Positions 1 through 13,175 are shown, counted from the first letter of the stretch. The stretch: 64,000 bases of DNA from Chrysomallon squamiferum (GCA_012295275.1 CM022676.1:9992086-10056085), one strand, 5' to 3'. Notes: a model not told the origin generated them from the letters alone. Numbers and translations: made by a program.

Positions 1-114
1 TAGTCAAATAAACTAGTAAAATTCAAACATTAATTTGATATTGACTTCTTTTAATTATCTTTCATTTATTATTTTATTTTGTTTCATTTTATTTTATCTT
101 TTCTTTTTTTTTAG

Positions 115-2120
115 CACTGTGTCTTGTTCTCAACCTGAACCTCGAAATCGGACAGACAAACAGCTGGAACCTTCATCTCCAGTTTCTGAAGAACTTGGTC
201 AGCTGCTCAGTTTCTCACAACCTGTCAGAGCAGATACGATGTTGTTATGCAGCCAGCTGCAGGGAACTCCAGGAAGTTCTCAGGTAAATATTTAAACAGT
301 TTGCAAGGAAGTTTGCTGCAAAAAAGTTATGTTTATTAAAAAAAAGGGGGGTGGATGCAATAGTGGATAAATTTTTTATTTTGTGCTGAGTTTATTAAAC
401 AGTGAAATACTTATTTTATTTTTAATTTCAGACTCCATTGCAGAAGTTGGTTCGTAGAATGACACGTTTCTTTGTTACTACTGATCGAGATCAGACAATA
501 AAAGAAATGAACAAAGTCTTTGACTCTCTGGGCTACAGATTTAAGAAGAACTCGCCAAACATGGTAATGTTATTTTCAGCCTTTCTTGTAATTTGCAAAT
601 TGGGACAGTTGATTGTAATTTGATACAGCAGAACTCTAAACCAAGCAGATATGGTAATAGAATCAGAATACTAAATAATCTACCTACTGCAGGAACTATT
701 TTTAAAACTAACATTATGTACAGTTTTAGCTTTAGAAATTAAGTTATATCAAAGCAGATGATGAAAATGAAGGATAAAGAATATGGTGAGTGACACCTGA
801 ATTCATCAATTTGCAACCAAATATTCTCTTTTCAAAGATTTGTCAACCATATCTGTTCCTTAAGAGATATCAAACTATCAGTTAAAGAGTAATATTAATT
901 TATATCAATGTTTCATTATGCACTTTTTGTTAAGCTGTTCTGCTTTTTCAGTGTCATTATTATATTTTAATTACTTGAAAGAAATGGTTGGGATTGATAA
1001 AATGTAAGAAATTCCCTAAGAAGGTCTGTATAACAAATATAGTTAGCCTTTAATATATATTATCAGTAATGAAATATTTGAATTACTTTATCATTTTAAT
1101 AACAAACTCTGATCTAAATTAATTTACAGTTAAAGCTTTCTTATAATGACTATTTTCCTGTATATTGATATTCATCAATTACTTTTAATTCTCAGCTGAC
1201 GATGTCTACCATGGACAAAAGAAACATGCCACTTGTGTTTAAAGCTACTTTGATGGAGATGGGAGATCATCTGCTTGTTGACTTCAGATTATCAAAGGTC
1301 AGTGAAGAAATATGATAAAGAGCAATATAAAACACATTAACCATTTCACTATTGAAGTGGGCTTCAGCATGTGAAAAAACAAATATTTTAACTGTTGTAA
1401 AAGTAAAAAATACCTAAACATTATACTGGATTTTTAAAGCAGTTGTTGGTGGCATGGAAGTAAGAATAATTTCCCTTAAACCAGACTGATGATTAAATGT
1501 ACTGAAATGAGTTTAAAAAAAGAAGAAGGATAAAAACAAGAGAAGTTTGAAATTTAATTGCTAAAATAGTCATTACAGTATGGAAATAAAAATCAGTTCT
1601 CTTATAGCAATCACCAAGTTATTCGCAAGGTTAAAGTTTGGAGAAAAATATACATGTTTTACAGTTATTAACTTGAAGTGTTAATTTGTCACACTCTTTG
1701 GTCCAAATAAATGATCTGCTACAAATCTTTCTGAATAACTACTTGATTAAACAGAAAGGAATCCAGTAACTAAATATATGAGATGGTGCTTTTAACTTGA
1801 AAATAGCTCATCAAACATTAGTTAGTTTATCAAATATCTTTGATATTGTCTTATGTATTACCATTACCTCAAAAAGTGCTGCTATGATTCATTTAGAATT
1901 GATAAGCCTATGTTTCAGTATTTTTACAATGTCAAGAAAATTTCACATTTGTCAGAAGTCATATAAAACTACCAGTTAAGAATTTATAATTACTAATAGT
2001 TTTTGTTCTTAATAGGGAGATGGTTTGGAGTTTAAACGCCGATTCATCAAGATCAAAGAAGGAATGAAGACTGTTGTCAGTAAAGTTCCACCAATGTGGC
2101 CGTTGTTGCCACCTCGTTGA
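115..2120 (+). CDS. CHEK1: Checkpoint kinase 1 (Chk1), C-terminal four exons, 5' part outside window
   Basis: Chk1 is the serine/threonine kinase that ATR activates to arrest the cell cycle after replication stress or DNA damage. Exons seen: 115-283, 432-563, 1196-1297 and 2016-2120 (stop TGA 2118-2120). All junctions are AG/GT and the phases join into one frame of about 168 residues. The first visible exon has two SQ sites that match the ATR targets of vertebrate Chk1: CSQPEPR (Ser codon 128-130, like human S317) and SFSQP (Ser codon 215-217, like S345), followed by QLQGTPGSSQ. The last three exons form the KA1 domain with family signatures RRMTRFF, LLVDFRLSKGDGLEFKR and a short WPLLPPR end. 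The kinase domain must lie to the left of base 1. Introns are 148, 632 and 718 bp. Identification rests on remembered vertebrate Chk1 motifs and is very secure; the start of the first exon is supported by its polypyrimidine tract and acceptor at 113-114. Confidence 0.96.
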
Positions 2121-2561
2121 TATTTGTCCAGTGAAATTCCTGATAATGTGACTCAGTGGTGTTCTCAACATTATATTGATGTGTGTTTAGTACTAGTTTG
2201 CTGTGTATGTGTATAGAAGTCTCTTAGTCTTATTAAGGTAACGCAAGATCTCAGGAACATTGTCTTCATTTGTTAATGCAGTTCATTTTTAGTAGTCCAG
2301 GTAACAGTTTTATCTCTAATTACAAATGACACTTTCTGTAAATAATTGTTTAAATCAGAATGGGGACAACTTCAGAAATATGTAAATGAGGAATCAGTTT
2401 TATTTCTCCCTAGATGAGAAGATGTGCAGATTATTTATCAACTTCTTTTTTCAGATTTATGGTTTTTCTTTTTTCATCATTTCTTTTTATTCCAGTCTCA
2501 GAAATTATTGCATTTCTATAATTCATGATACATTCTAAACAAAATGTATGTATGAAATAAA
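2121..2561 (+). other. CHEK1: CHEK1 3' untranslated region with poly(A) signal
   Basis: No reading frame continues after the TGA at 2118-2120. The sequence is AT-rich and of ordinary complexity, and the first canonical AATAAA is at 2556-2561, giving a 3' UTR of roughly 450-470 bases if that signal is used. Use of this site is inferred, not shown. Confidence 0.55.
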
Positions 2562-3250
2562 TTTTTCATATTCAAATTAAACTTCATAAAGATTAAATTT
2601 ATTTATTTATTTATTAATGCACTGTTACCTACTTTTCACTCATAAAACCTTTGTAATATTGTTTGGATTTGTTTATATATTTATTGGTCTATGCCATAAA
2701 ATAGTTCCATTTTTATTTTGGTGATTTAATAAGTGATTTAGCAGTCCAGTGAAAATGGGTTACACCAAAACCCACTTAATTTTCAGAAGTGAGGGTGGCA
2801 GTGTTGAGTAAAAAGTATATGTATGCAGGTATTAAAGAGATCTAAAAAAAAGAAAAGAAATAAAAGAAAATCACAAAATTAAAACAAACAGGCATTTCAC
2901 ACCTACAGATTGCCAATTTGTGATGTGTCCAGTAGATTGCAGTTGGCATACTGTAAATTTTTGCTAGTGGACAAACAGCACAGTTCACTCTAAATCACCA
3001 TTTTTCATTATTAGAATTACAAAATTATTTTGGTGACTAGCAGTGACTTCTGCAGTGACAAGAGAAAAAAGGTGCATCTTAGTGTTGGAAGTGATAAAAC
3101 ATCTTGAATCAAATGTCAGCATATGTTGTTATTATTTTACTGTATTACATAGCTGTTCTGTATCCTAAAGTTTAATGTTCAATACATTTTAGGATTAGTA
3201 TTTACATTCGCAGTTTCCAACACATGGAAGGTCAACAGTTCAAACTTGAG
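2562..3250. other. Intergenic, no gene seen
   Basis: AT-rich single-copy-looking sequence between the CHEK1 3' UTR and the first tandem repeat. It contains only short ATTT and A-rich runs (about 2595-2615 and 2845-2885). No open frame, RNA gene or clear mobile element is visible. Confidence 0.5.
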
Positions 3251-3253
3251 CGG

Positions 3254-3655
3254 TTACGTTAAGCACTATGAAAAAGCATTGTATTGGGAACAAGTATGTT
3301 TGTCATTGTGATGAAATTACGTTGGTCCATTGACAGGACCAATCATTCAGTATATTGTACACCAACAGTAAATTGGTTATGCAAAATAACATTAAATGCT
3401 ACGAAAAAGGATTGTATTGGGAACCAGTATGTTTGTCATTGTGATGAAATTACGTTGGTCCATTGACAGGACCAATCGTTCAGTATATTGTACACCAACA
3501 GTAAATTGGTTATGCCAAATAACATTAAATGCTATGAAAAAGCATTGTATTGGGAACAAGTATGTTTGTCATTGTGATGAAATTATGTTGGTCCATTGAC
3601 AGGACCAATCGTTCAGTATATTGTACACCAACAGTAAATTGGTTATGCAAAATAA
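3254..3655. repeat. 133-bp tandem repeat, three copies
   Basis: The phrase AAAAAGCATTGTATTGGG recurs at 3271, 3404 (one change) and 3537, an exact 133-bp period, and the units are nearly identical apart from scattered substitutions. Each unit contains a short hairpin, TTGGTCC-ATTGACA-GGACCAA. Short open frames inside the array (for example 3284-3466 and 3396-3599) simply follow the repeat and have no family resemblance. Confidence 0.9.
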
Positions 3656-3734
3656 AATGTCACAACTGATGCACAAACATCAGTATGAACCTACGGTGAT
3701 TTTATCTTTGTGGATAGAATGTGGCTTAATGTGA

Positions 3735-4700
3735 ATCTACTAGAGCTCATTTTTGAGGCTGGTGATTGTGGACTGAACATTGCTTAATGTAAACATTTAG
3801 CAATATTCATCTGTGAGGCCATTGATTGTGGACAGAACATTGCTTAATGTAAACATTTAGCGATATTCATCTGTGAGGCCTGTGATTGTGGACAGAACAT
3901 TGCTTAATGTGAACATTTAGCAATATTCATCTGTGAGGCCTGTGATTGTGGACAGAACATTGCTTAATGTGAACATTTAGCGATATTCATCTGTGAGGCC
4001 TGTGATTGTGGACAGAGCATTGCTTAATGTGAACATTTAGCAATATTCATCTGTGAGGCCATTGATTGTGGACAGAGCATTGCTTAATGTGAACATTTAG
4101 CAATATTCATCTGTGAGGCCATTGATTGTGGACAGAACATTGCTTAATGTGAACATTTAGCAATATTCATCTGTGAGGCCATTGATTGTGGACAGAACAT
4201 CTTAATGTTTAGCAATATTCATCTGGCCTGTGATTGTGACAGACAGAACATTGCTTGATTGTGAACATTTTAATGCTGCAACGTTTGCAACGTTCAGTCC
4301 ACAATCACTGTGAGGCCAGTGATTGTGGACTGAACATTGCTTGATGTGAACATTTAGCGATATTCATCTGTGAGGCCTGTGATTGTGGACAGAACATTGC
4401 TTGATGTGAACATTTAGCGATATTCATCTGTGAGGCCTGTGATTGTGGACAGAACATTGCTTGATGTGAACATTTAGCGATATTCATCTGTGAGGCCTGT
4501 GATTGTGGACAGAGCATTGCTTAATGTGAACATTTAGCGATATTCATCTGTGAGGCCTGTGATTGTGGACAGAACATAGCTTAATGTGAACATTTAGTGA
4601 TATTCATCTGTGAGGCCTGTGATTGTGGACAGAACATAGCTTAATGTGAACATTTAGCGATATTTATTCCTCTTTGAGGCTGGTGATTGTGGATGGAATG
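3735..4700. repeat. 60-bp minisatellite, block 1 (about 16 units)
   Basis: Head-to-tail 60-bp units built on GTGATTGTGGACAGAACATT, then GCTTAATGTGAACATTTAGC, then a CATCTGTGAGGCC tail. Most units differ by only one to three bases, the most homogeneous of the four blocks. One unit is shortened around 4200-4280, next to an inverted fragment of the unit that forms an 18-bp hairpin (4292-4309 with 4318-4335). Confidence 0.95.
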
Positions 4701-5640
4701 ATTCGTTACCACAGAGTGATTGTATTTTCATTCTGCTAAGACTACAATGAAAAAGTTTATTACCTGTTTTAAACAGTTATTTTACTTTAAAATATTAGTG
4801 ACTACATTACCAAGATGGGTATAGCTATGTAATGGCAAACATTTTGAACAATGGACGAAGTAGCCAGTAACCTGGTGTGTGAATTAATGTACTGAAGTTT
4901 GTTATAACTCAGTGTATTTTGTTTACTTAGGGTCACTAAAGATGCCAAGGAAGTGATAATTGTGACTGCTATGACGGTCACTAGAGGATTAATAAAAAGT
5001 ATGCACATCACTTAATGAACAGTGATTATTGTAAATGGTAATTTTACTTCTTAACTTTAAGTGTTCTACTTCAGTGTTATCAGTATCAGGAATATCTTAC
5101 AAATGTTCTAGGTATTTGACTGAAATTTGGGTACATAATATGTTTGAAGAAAAGTGTTGTATTCTTTATTTAATATCTCAGAATTCATATGTTTTTAAAA
5201 ATGACAAGGAAGATTATATAATTGAATTAATAATTCAACTATAAACATTTCAGTTCGTTTTTAAGATGCAACAAATTACACGAAGAGCTTCAGAAGAATT
5301 ATAGCATTTTCTGAATTTTGTATGTTGATAATGTCAGCAAACCACTTTGTAATATCATGTAAAGTAGAGGTCCAGACGAAGAGTATCAGCATTTTTATGT
5401 GAAATACATTTTATTCATAATAATATGTATCATTTAAAGTATGTCGAAATTATCTGAATGCTAGGATCTCACATTTTGTTATACAGGTAAAGCAGCATTT
5501 GTTTGCTCCTGTAGTGTTTTGGTTTTTGTTAAACCAATGTACTAATAATTCTCAGCCAAGCCATCTCAAGATAATGTCATTTTGTGATTTGTAAATATAT
5601 ATTCATTGTTAAAATGCATCATTTTAATGTGAACATTTAC
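4700..5640. repeat. Higher-order repeat spacer, copy A
   Basis: About 0.95 kb of AT-rich sequence between minisatellite blocks 1 and 2. It shares ordered landmarks with three later spacers: ATTACCAAGATGGGTATAGC (4806), the TCACTAAAGATGC phrase (about 4932), GCATTTTCTGAATTTTG (about 5303) and TCTCACATTTTGTTATACAG (about 5466). No coding gene is visible; the 70-residue frames here are not conserved in the sister copies. Confidence 0.8.
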
Positions 5641-6050
5641 TGGTATTCACTTTTAAGGACTTTGATTGTGGATTGAACTTGGCTAAATGTGAACTTTAGC
5701 TGTATTTGTCTTTGAGGCCTGTGATTGTGGATTGAACATTGCTAAATGTGAACATTCAGCAATTTTCATCTCTGAGGCCTGTGATTGTGGACAGAACATT
5801 GTTAAGTGTGAACATTCAGCAATTTTCATCTCTGAGGCCTGTGGTTTTGGATGGAACATCGCTAAATGTGAACATTCAGCAATTTTCATCTCTGAGGCCT
5901 ATGATTGTGGATTGAACATTGCTAAATGTGAACATTCAGCAATTTTCAACTCTGAGGCCTATGGTTTTGGATGGAATATTGCTAAACGTAAATATTTCGC
6001 AGAATTCATCTTTGAGGTATGTGGTTGTGGATTGAACAATTCATGATCAC
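5630..6050. repeat. 60-bp minisatellite, block 2 (about 7 units)
   Basis: Same 60-bp family as block 1 but more diverged, with units ending CTCTGAGGCCTGTGATTGTGG. Because 60 is a multiple of three, an open frame of 104 codons (5732-6046) runs through it, repeating a 20-residue phrase (NIAKCEHSAIFISEACDCG-like). The opposite strand is also open in places, so coding is not inferred. Confidence 0.9.
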
Positions 6051-7250
6051 AGAATGATTTTATCTTAATTCTACCATGACTGAAATGTTTATTATTATTA
6101 TTATTATTATTATTTGATCAAAATTATATTCAAACAGTTATTTTGATCACTATCTAAATATAATGTATTTGTGAAATAAAGAGATTAATGAAAACAAGGC
6201 TAAAGGAATAGATATGTCTTTAACCAGTGAATGATACTCGAACAGTAAACAAGCCACATGAAATCAGAGATAGGTGATCAAGAATTCCATACCTCTAAAT
6301 TCAGTGTTTAATCAGTCAGAATTATTTTCTCTAAGTCATGGTAGAATGAATTTATTAGCTGTTTTAAACAGTTACTTTACTTTAAAATGTTAACTATTTC
6401 ATTACCAAGATGGGTATAGCCATCTGATGGCAAACATTTTGAACAATGGAACATGTAGCCAGTAACCTGTTCGTGGATTAATACACTGTTTGTATATCTC
6501 AGTGTATTTTATTTACTTTGGGTCACCAAAAATGCTAAGGGAGTCACCATTATGACTGCTTTGATGGTCACTAGAAGATTAATAGAACTATGCATATCAC
6601 TTAATAAACAGTGATTGTTATATTATTTTACTTCATGCCACTTACACGTTCTACTTTGGTTTGACTAAAGAGATATTATGAATGTTTTAAGAATGCATTA
6701 AGTATGTAGTTGAAATGTAGTTGAGTACATTTATATGTTTGAAGAAATGTTTTTAAAATTTTTTTGCTCAGTATTTCAGAATTTATAACTGAAATAATGA
6801 TTCAGCTGTAAATATTTCAATTATTTAATTGCAACTTAAATTATATGAACTGGTTTAGACAAACTGATGGCATTTTCTGAATTTTATATAGATGATTGTA
6901 GCTTCATCAAATAAATTTATGTCATTAATATTAGGAATAAAGTAGCCTTATAATGTCATGTAAAGGTTTGATCCCGACAAATAGTTTCTATATTTTGCTT
7001 GTAAAATATATTTTATCTGTAATAATAATAATATCTATTCTATAAAGTATGTCCACATTATTTGAATAGAAGTATCTCACATTTTGTTATACAGGTAAAG
7101 CACTTCTTATCCAAAATGCTTAGCAACTGTAGTGCCATAGTTTTTGTTAAAATAATGTACTAATAATTCTTAGTCCAACAATCTCAAGATACTATTTTTT
7201 TATGATAGGTAAATATAAATTCACTGTTGTAAGAATGCATCATTTTAATA
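6050..7250. repeat. Higher-order repeat spacer, copy B
   Basis: Second copy of the spacer, with the same landmark order: matches to the 4806 phrase at about 6403, to the 4932 phrase at about 6524, to the 5303 phrase at about 6870 and to the 5466 phrase at about 7075. An ATT run lies at about 6088-6114. It is about 1.2 kb, longer than copy A because it includes a segment with a conserved AATGATACT phrase (about 6228) seen again in copies C and D. Confidence 0.8.
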
Positions 7251-7665
7251 TGAACATTCACTAGTATTCATTTTTGAACACTTTCATTGTGGATTAAACT
7301 TTGCTAAATGTGAATGTTTACTAACATTGGTCTTTGAGGACTTTGATTGTGAATTAAACTTTGCTTAATGTGAACATTTAGCAGTATTCATCTTTGAGGC
7401 CTGTGATTGTGGATTGAAAGTAGCTAAATGTGAACATTTAGTGGTATTTGTCTTTGAGGCCAGTGATTGTGGATTGAACATTGCTGAATGAACATTCAGC
7501 AAAATTCATCTTTGAGGCCTGTGATTGTGGATGGAATATCACTAAATGTGAGCATTTATTGGAATTCATCTTTGAGGCCAATGATTGTGGATCGAACGTT
7601 GCTATGTGAACATTTACTAGTATTCATTTTTGAGGTCTGTGATTTTGGATTAACAATTCATGATC
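7245..7665. repeat. 60-bp minisatellite, block 3 (about 7 units)
   Basis: Diverged units of the same 60-bp family, recognisable by repeated TTTGAGGCC and GTGATTGTGGAT. It occupies the same position relative to the flanking spacers as block 2. Confidence 0.88.
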
Positions 7666-8840
7666 ACAGAGTGATTTTATCTTCATTCTACCTTGACTAA
7701 GATGTATATTACTATTTGATGAAAATCTTTTATTCAAACAGTTACTTTGTCCAGTATTTAAATACAAATGTATTTTAAAGAAAAAAGATTAATGAAAACA
7801 ATGCTAAAGGAATTATATATGTTTTTAAACAGTGAATGATACTAGTACACCAGTAAACTGGTCACGTTAAATCAGAGGTAGGTGATCAAGAATTTCATAA
7901 ATTCAATGTCTAATCAAATCAAAATTATTTTCTCTAAGTCATGGTAAAATGGATTTATTACCTGTTTCATACAGTTATTTTACTTTTAAAATATGAATTA
8001 GTTATTTCATTACCAATATGGGTTTAACCATGTAATGGGAAACATTCTGAACAGTGGAAGAAGTTGCCAGTAACCTGGTATGTGGATTGATACACTGTTT
8101 CTTATAACTCAGTGTATTTTATTTACTTAGCATCACTAAAGATGCTAAGGAAGTCACAATCATGACTGCTATGATGGTCACTCAAAGATTAATGTAAAGT
8201 ATGCATATCACTTAGCAAACACTGATTATTATAAATGGTCATTTTACTTCATGTCACTTAAGCATTTTACTTTGGTTTAACCAACACAGAATATTAGGAA
8301 TGTCTTAAAATGTTCTAGATATGTAGTTGAAATTTGAGTACATAATATATTGATGAAAAGTTCCTTAATCAGTATTTCAGAATTCATATATTTTTGAGAA
8401 TGTCAATGAAGGGTTTATAATTGAAATAATAATTTAGCTGTAAAAATTCCAATTTATTCTTTAATTACATGCAAATTAAATTACATGAAACTTGTTCAGA
8501 CAGACTGATGGCATTTTCTGAGTTTATAAATGATAATATCAACAAATCACTTTATAATGTCATGTAAAGGTTTGGTTGAGACAAACAGTTTCTACATTTT
8601 GCTTGTAAAATATATTTTATCCGTAATAATATCTATCCTATAAAGTTTGTTCACATTGTTTGAATAGTAGTATCTCACATTTTATATAACAGGTAAAGCA
8701 CTCCTTACCCAAATCACTTAGTCTCTATAGTGCTATAGTTTTTATAAAACCAATGTACTAATAATTCTCAGTCCAACCATTTCAACATAATGTCATTTTG
8801 TGGTTAGTAAATATATATTCATTATAAAAATGCATCATTT
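7665..8840. repeat. Higher-order repeat spacer, copy C
   Basis: Third spacer copy; landmarks at about 8011, 8133, 8510 and 8670 match those of copies A, B and D in order and spacing. The copy offset from B is about 1.6 kb. No gene seen. Confidence 0.8.
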
Positions 8841-9440
8841 TAATGTGAACATTTACTAATATTCACCTTAGAGGACTTTGATTGTGCGTTGAACATTGTT
8901 AAGTGTGAGCATTTAGCAATATTCATCTTTGAGGCCTGTGATTGTGGATTGAACATAGCTGAATGTGAACATTCAGCAGAATTCATCTTTGAGGCCTGTG
9001 ATTGTGGATTGAACATTGCTAAATGTGAACATTTGGCAGAATTTGTTTCTGAGACCTGTGATTGTGGATTGATCATCAGTGAATGTGAACATTCGGCAGA
9101 ATTCATCTTTGAGGCCTGTGATTGTGGACAACATTGCTAAATGTGAAGATTTGGCAGAATTTGTCTCTGAGGCCTGTGATTGTGGATTGAACATCGCTGA
9201 ATGTGAGTATTCAGCAGTATTCATCTTTGAGGCCTGTGATTGTGGACCGAACATTGCTAAATGTGAACATTTAGTAGCATTTGTTTCCAAAGCCTGTGAT
9301 TTTGGATTTATCATTGCTAAATGTTAACATTTCGTAGTATTCGTCTCTGAGGCCTGTGATTGTGGATAGAACATTGCTGAATGTGAATATTTATTACTAT
9401 TCATCTTTGAGGCCTGTGATTTTGGACCGAACAATTCAGA
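8835..9440. repeat. 60-bp minisatellite, block 4 (about 10 units)
   Basis: Ten or so units of the 60-bp family, each with GATTGTGGATTGAACAT and a GAGGCCTGT join. Open frames of 80-113 codons run on both strands (for example + 8889-9140 and - 8973-9314), as expected for a repeat whose length is a multiple of three and that has few stop codons. Confidence 0.9.
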
Positions 9441-11100
9441 GTGATTTTATCTTTATTCTACCATGACTTAAATGATTATTATTATTATTATTATTATTAT
9501 TAATATTATTAATATTTGATGATAAACTTTTATTCAAACAGTTATTTTGTCCAGTATTTAAATATGAATTTTGAAGTAAAAAGATTAATGAAAACAAGGA
9601 ATAGATAATAGACATTTGTTTTTAAATGGTGAATGATACTCATACACCAGTAAAACAGTCACATCAAATCAGGTAGGTGATTAAGAATTCCATTCCTGTA
9701 AATTCAGTGTTTGACCACTCAGATTTGAGGATTTTCCCTAAGTTTCAGTAGAATGAATTTGTTACCTGTTTCAAACAGGTAGTTCACTTTAGAACTATGA
9801 ATTAGCTACCTTGTTACCAAGATGGGTATAGCCAGTAATCGCAGATATTTTGAATAATGGAAGGAGGAGCCAGTAACCAGGTATGTGGATTAATAGGCTG
9901 ATGTTTGTTATAACTCAGTGTATTTTATTTACTTAGCATCACTAAAGATGCTAAGGAAGTCACACTCATGACTGCTATGATCGTTACTCAAACATTAATG
10001 AAAAGTATGCATATCACTTAGTAAACACTGATTATTAGATTATTTTACTGCAAACCACATGCATTCTACTTTGGTTTGGCTATAAATGAGTAAATATGCT
10101 TTAGATAAGTAACTGATTTGTACATAATATATTTGTAGAAAAGTTTTGAAGTTCTTTATTTGATGTTATTTCAAAGTGTATGTTTTTTAAAATGATAAAG
10201 AAGAATATATAATTGAAATAATAATACAGTTGTAAATATTTCAGTTTATTTTTCAGTTATGTGCAACTTTAATTATATGAAGTGATTCAGACAGACTGCT
10301 GGCATTTTCTGAAATTTGCATGTGTTGATAATATCAACACCACTTGATAATGTCTTTAATATTAAAATAAAATAGCTTTATAACGGTTATGTCAAGACAA
10401 ATATTTTCAGCATTTTGCTTGAAAAATACGTTTTATCTGTAATTATTTCTATATTGTAAATTTTTATGGTCATTCAATGACAAATGCTGAGCTGATTTAG
10501 TATATATTTTGTTATAGTCTTAAGCTTCTGTAGAGTCTCAGTTTTTCTTGTGCCCATGTATTCTCAGTTGAATCAACAATCCAATCAGCTAGAGATGAGT
10601 TTCATTTTGTAATTTGTAAATACAAATGCACTGTTGTAAAAATGCTTCATTCTAAGGCCTTAAATTAATAAGCAACACAATTTATAGTTCAGTTTTTTAA
10701 TGTATATTTTTATTTAAAACATAATTTAAAAACAAAAGTGGTGGGGGAGGGGAAGATTTTTCTAAAAGATTCCATCCTGCATTTTCAATTGTGTTCAGTA
10801 TATTAAAATAAAATACTTCATAATTTCAAGAAAGGTTTAGTCCAGGCTTCATTCCTGATCAGGCATAAATAAATTCTGCAATTTCCTTGAAATTATATTT
10901 TACCTGCAATATTTTAAAATCTTGTATGTAAATTGCGTTCCCAATCTCTAACGAGTGCTAAACAGTTTTCTGTGATTAGTTTCTCACATTTTTCTGTACA
11001 GCTAAAGCATTCCGTATCCAAAATTTTGGCTCTATTTTGTTCTTGGTTGTTGTATTTTGTATAAAACAAGTATATTTATGTATAATCCTCACTACAACAG
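9440..11100. repeat. Higher-order repeat spacer, copy D and a decayed fifth copy
   Basis: Landmarks recur at about 9816, 9938 and 10300 (copy D), and the TCTCACATTTT...ACAG...TAAAGCA phrase recurs again near 10982, marking a more decayed fifth copy without a minisatellite block. An ATT run lies at about 9476-9515. No gene seen. Confidence 0.7.
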
Positions 11101-13141
11101 CATAACATAGCTGGTTGTCTTAATAAATATATGTTGAAAAATAAAATAATCATCAAATATGATTTATACCCTTTTATAAAAAAAAATTCCATTGTAATTT
11201 GGTTTCATTATTATAGTTTTGATAACTGTGTCTAATATGGATGTTGAAAAATACATAAAACAATATCAGTATATTGGATAATTTATTTTAACTTTCTCTC
11301 TGTTTACCTGGCTATCAGTGCTGAAAATGAATGTACTGAAAAACAGCTTATAACAATTTAAAAATGGAAAACAAAAAGAAAGAACATTTTGAATATTTGC
11401 ACTCAGTAAATTGGGAGTAAGATTTCATTCCACAGAGTTTGTTATATTTGAATAAGGACTTAAAATTTATACTTTTGGTTTTAACTTCTTTCTCTTGAAC
11501 AGAGACTCTTATTTGAAACCATTATTTGGCTCTTCAAATGACATGAGTATGCTTTAATGTCTGTTCTGGACCAGTCTGTAAATGCAGGCATTAAACCATT
11601 TATCCAGCTTCAAGAAAATTAACTACTGTTTTAAAAACTGACTACATTTAAATTTGGCATACAGTTGTTCTGGATGATGTCTGTTGAATAACACCAGTTT
11701 AAATGAGAATGTTCCTGAGTAGAGATGATCCTTTCATAATATGTTGTTATAAATATTTGTTAAATGTAAATATGTTGTTTTTCTGTCTTTTTTTTTATTA
11801 TTTGATTTTTGTCCAATATATTATATGTGGTATTGTAAGAATTGTAAACATGTTTAGAAGTCTGTTAATTTATACCTGTATCGTTTAAATAAAATTATGT
11901 TCTTAACTTTTTTCTTCCATTTAATTTTTACCCTTTATATATGCATGCTACAGGTATTCCATTTTAGGAGTTGTAAGTAGATTAATAAAGATCAAACAGA
12001 CCCTGCTTTAAGAGCGTGCTAATTTATATCATATTATTTTTCATTGTTTATTTTAAATATATATTTAGCCTTTATAGACAAAACAAAAAACACCTCCTGT
12101 CCTAGGATAGCCAGATAAATTGTTCAGTACTTACTCTAATTTTTCTCTTCATTAAGTAAACTAATACAGTTTGGTATCATTCTTTTGCTACTTTTCTCCC
12201 ATGAAATGTGCATGAATTAAGAAAAAATTATTCTTTGACCCAGTTACAAATATTACCATTGAGACATAGGGCATCAGCAGATGACTTTGGTAAAGTTTCT
12301 TCAGATTTGTGTTCTGTATTAAACTTTCGAGCTGTTTTTTTGATTCTTATTAAACATTAATTGACGTTGTTTAAGAAAGCATAATTCTTACACCCTTCTG
12401 CTGCAGCAAGTATGATGATTCAGATGAGAAACATTTCTTGACATTATATAAACATATGTTCATTTCTCCAGTACATGTAGACATGAAAATGTAGAACATT
12501 CATTTCTCAGTTTACAATTAATGTATTTGTCTAGGGAAACTAACTGGCTTATTTACACTTGATATATTGGCAAAACAAAGACTTAGATCACAGGTTTGCA
12601 TGATCAGGTGCTCCCTCATCACACTGAATCACAATCTTCATTTGGTATCTCCTTCATTCCTGTATTTCCCTGCTACGTCTAAAAATAAATGTCCAGGCAT
12701 TTAGTAAAGTTGGCAAGAAAATTTATTTTTCTTGGAATGTGAGGCAGTTAGCAAAATAATAAAAGTGCTCCAAAACACACAGCAGGGTTAATATCTGTTA
12801 CACAGATAAGGTATACAAGTAAAACCCACTTAAAACAAAATCAGAGAATCAGAAAATGTTGTTACTCCTGTATTGTTGAATAAAGCTTGATACTTAGCCA
12901 AACCACTTAACAGTTGAATCCTTAGCAGTAGGAATGATGCCATGTAACCAGATTAAAAAATAATAATATTTTTTTTTAAATTTATAAAATAAAAAGTTTT
13001 CTGTAGGTTCTTAAATAAGACATTTATTTTCTATATCCCTTACATTTTTTCTGCAAAGTTGAAATATTAAAATTGTTCAGTGACTTTAGGTACATTGTGT
13101 CATATATTTTTGAGTGTTCATTTTATTTACTTTTATTTTAT

Positions 13142-13175
<34 letters not shown>

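Noticed and set aside
3735-4700. CRISPR-like array
   Set aside because: The 60-bp units are contiguous without unique spacers, and the context is an animal gene region, so this is a minisatellite.
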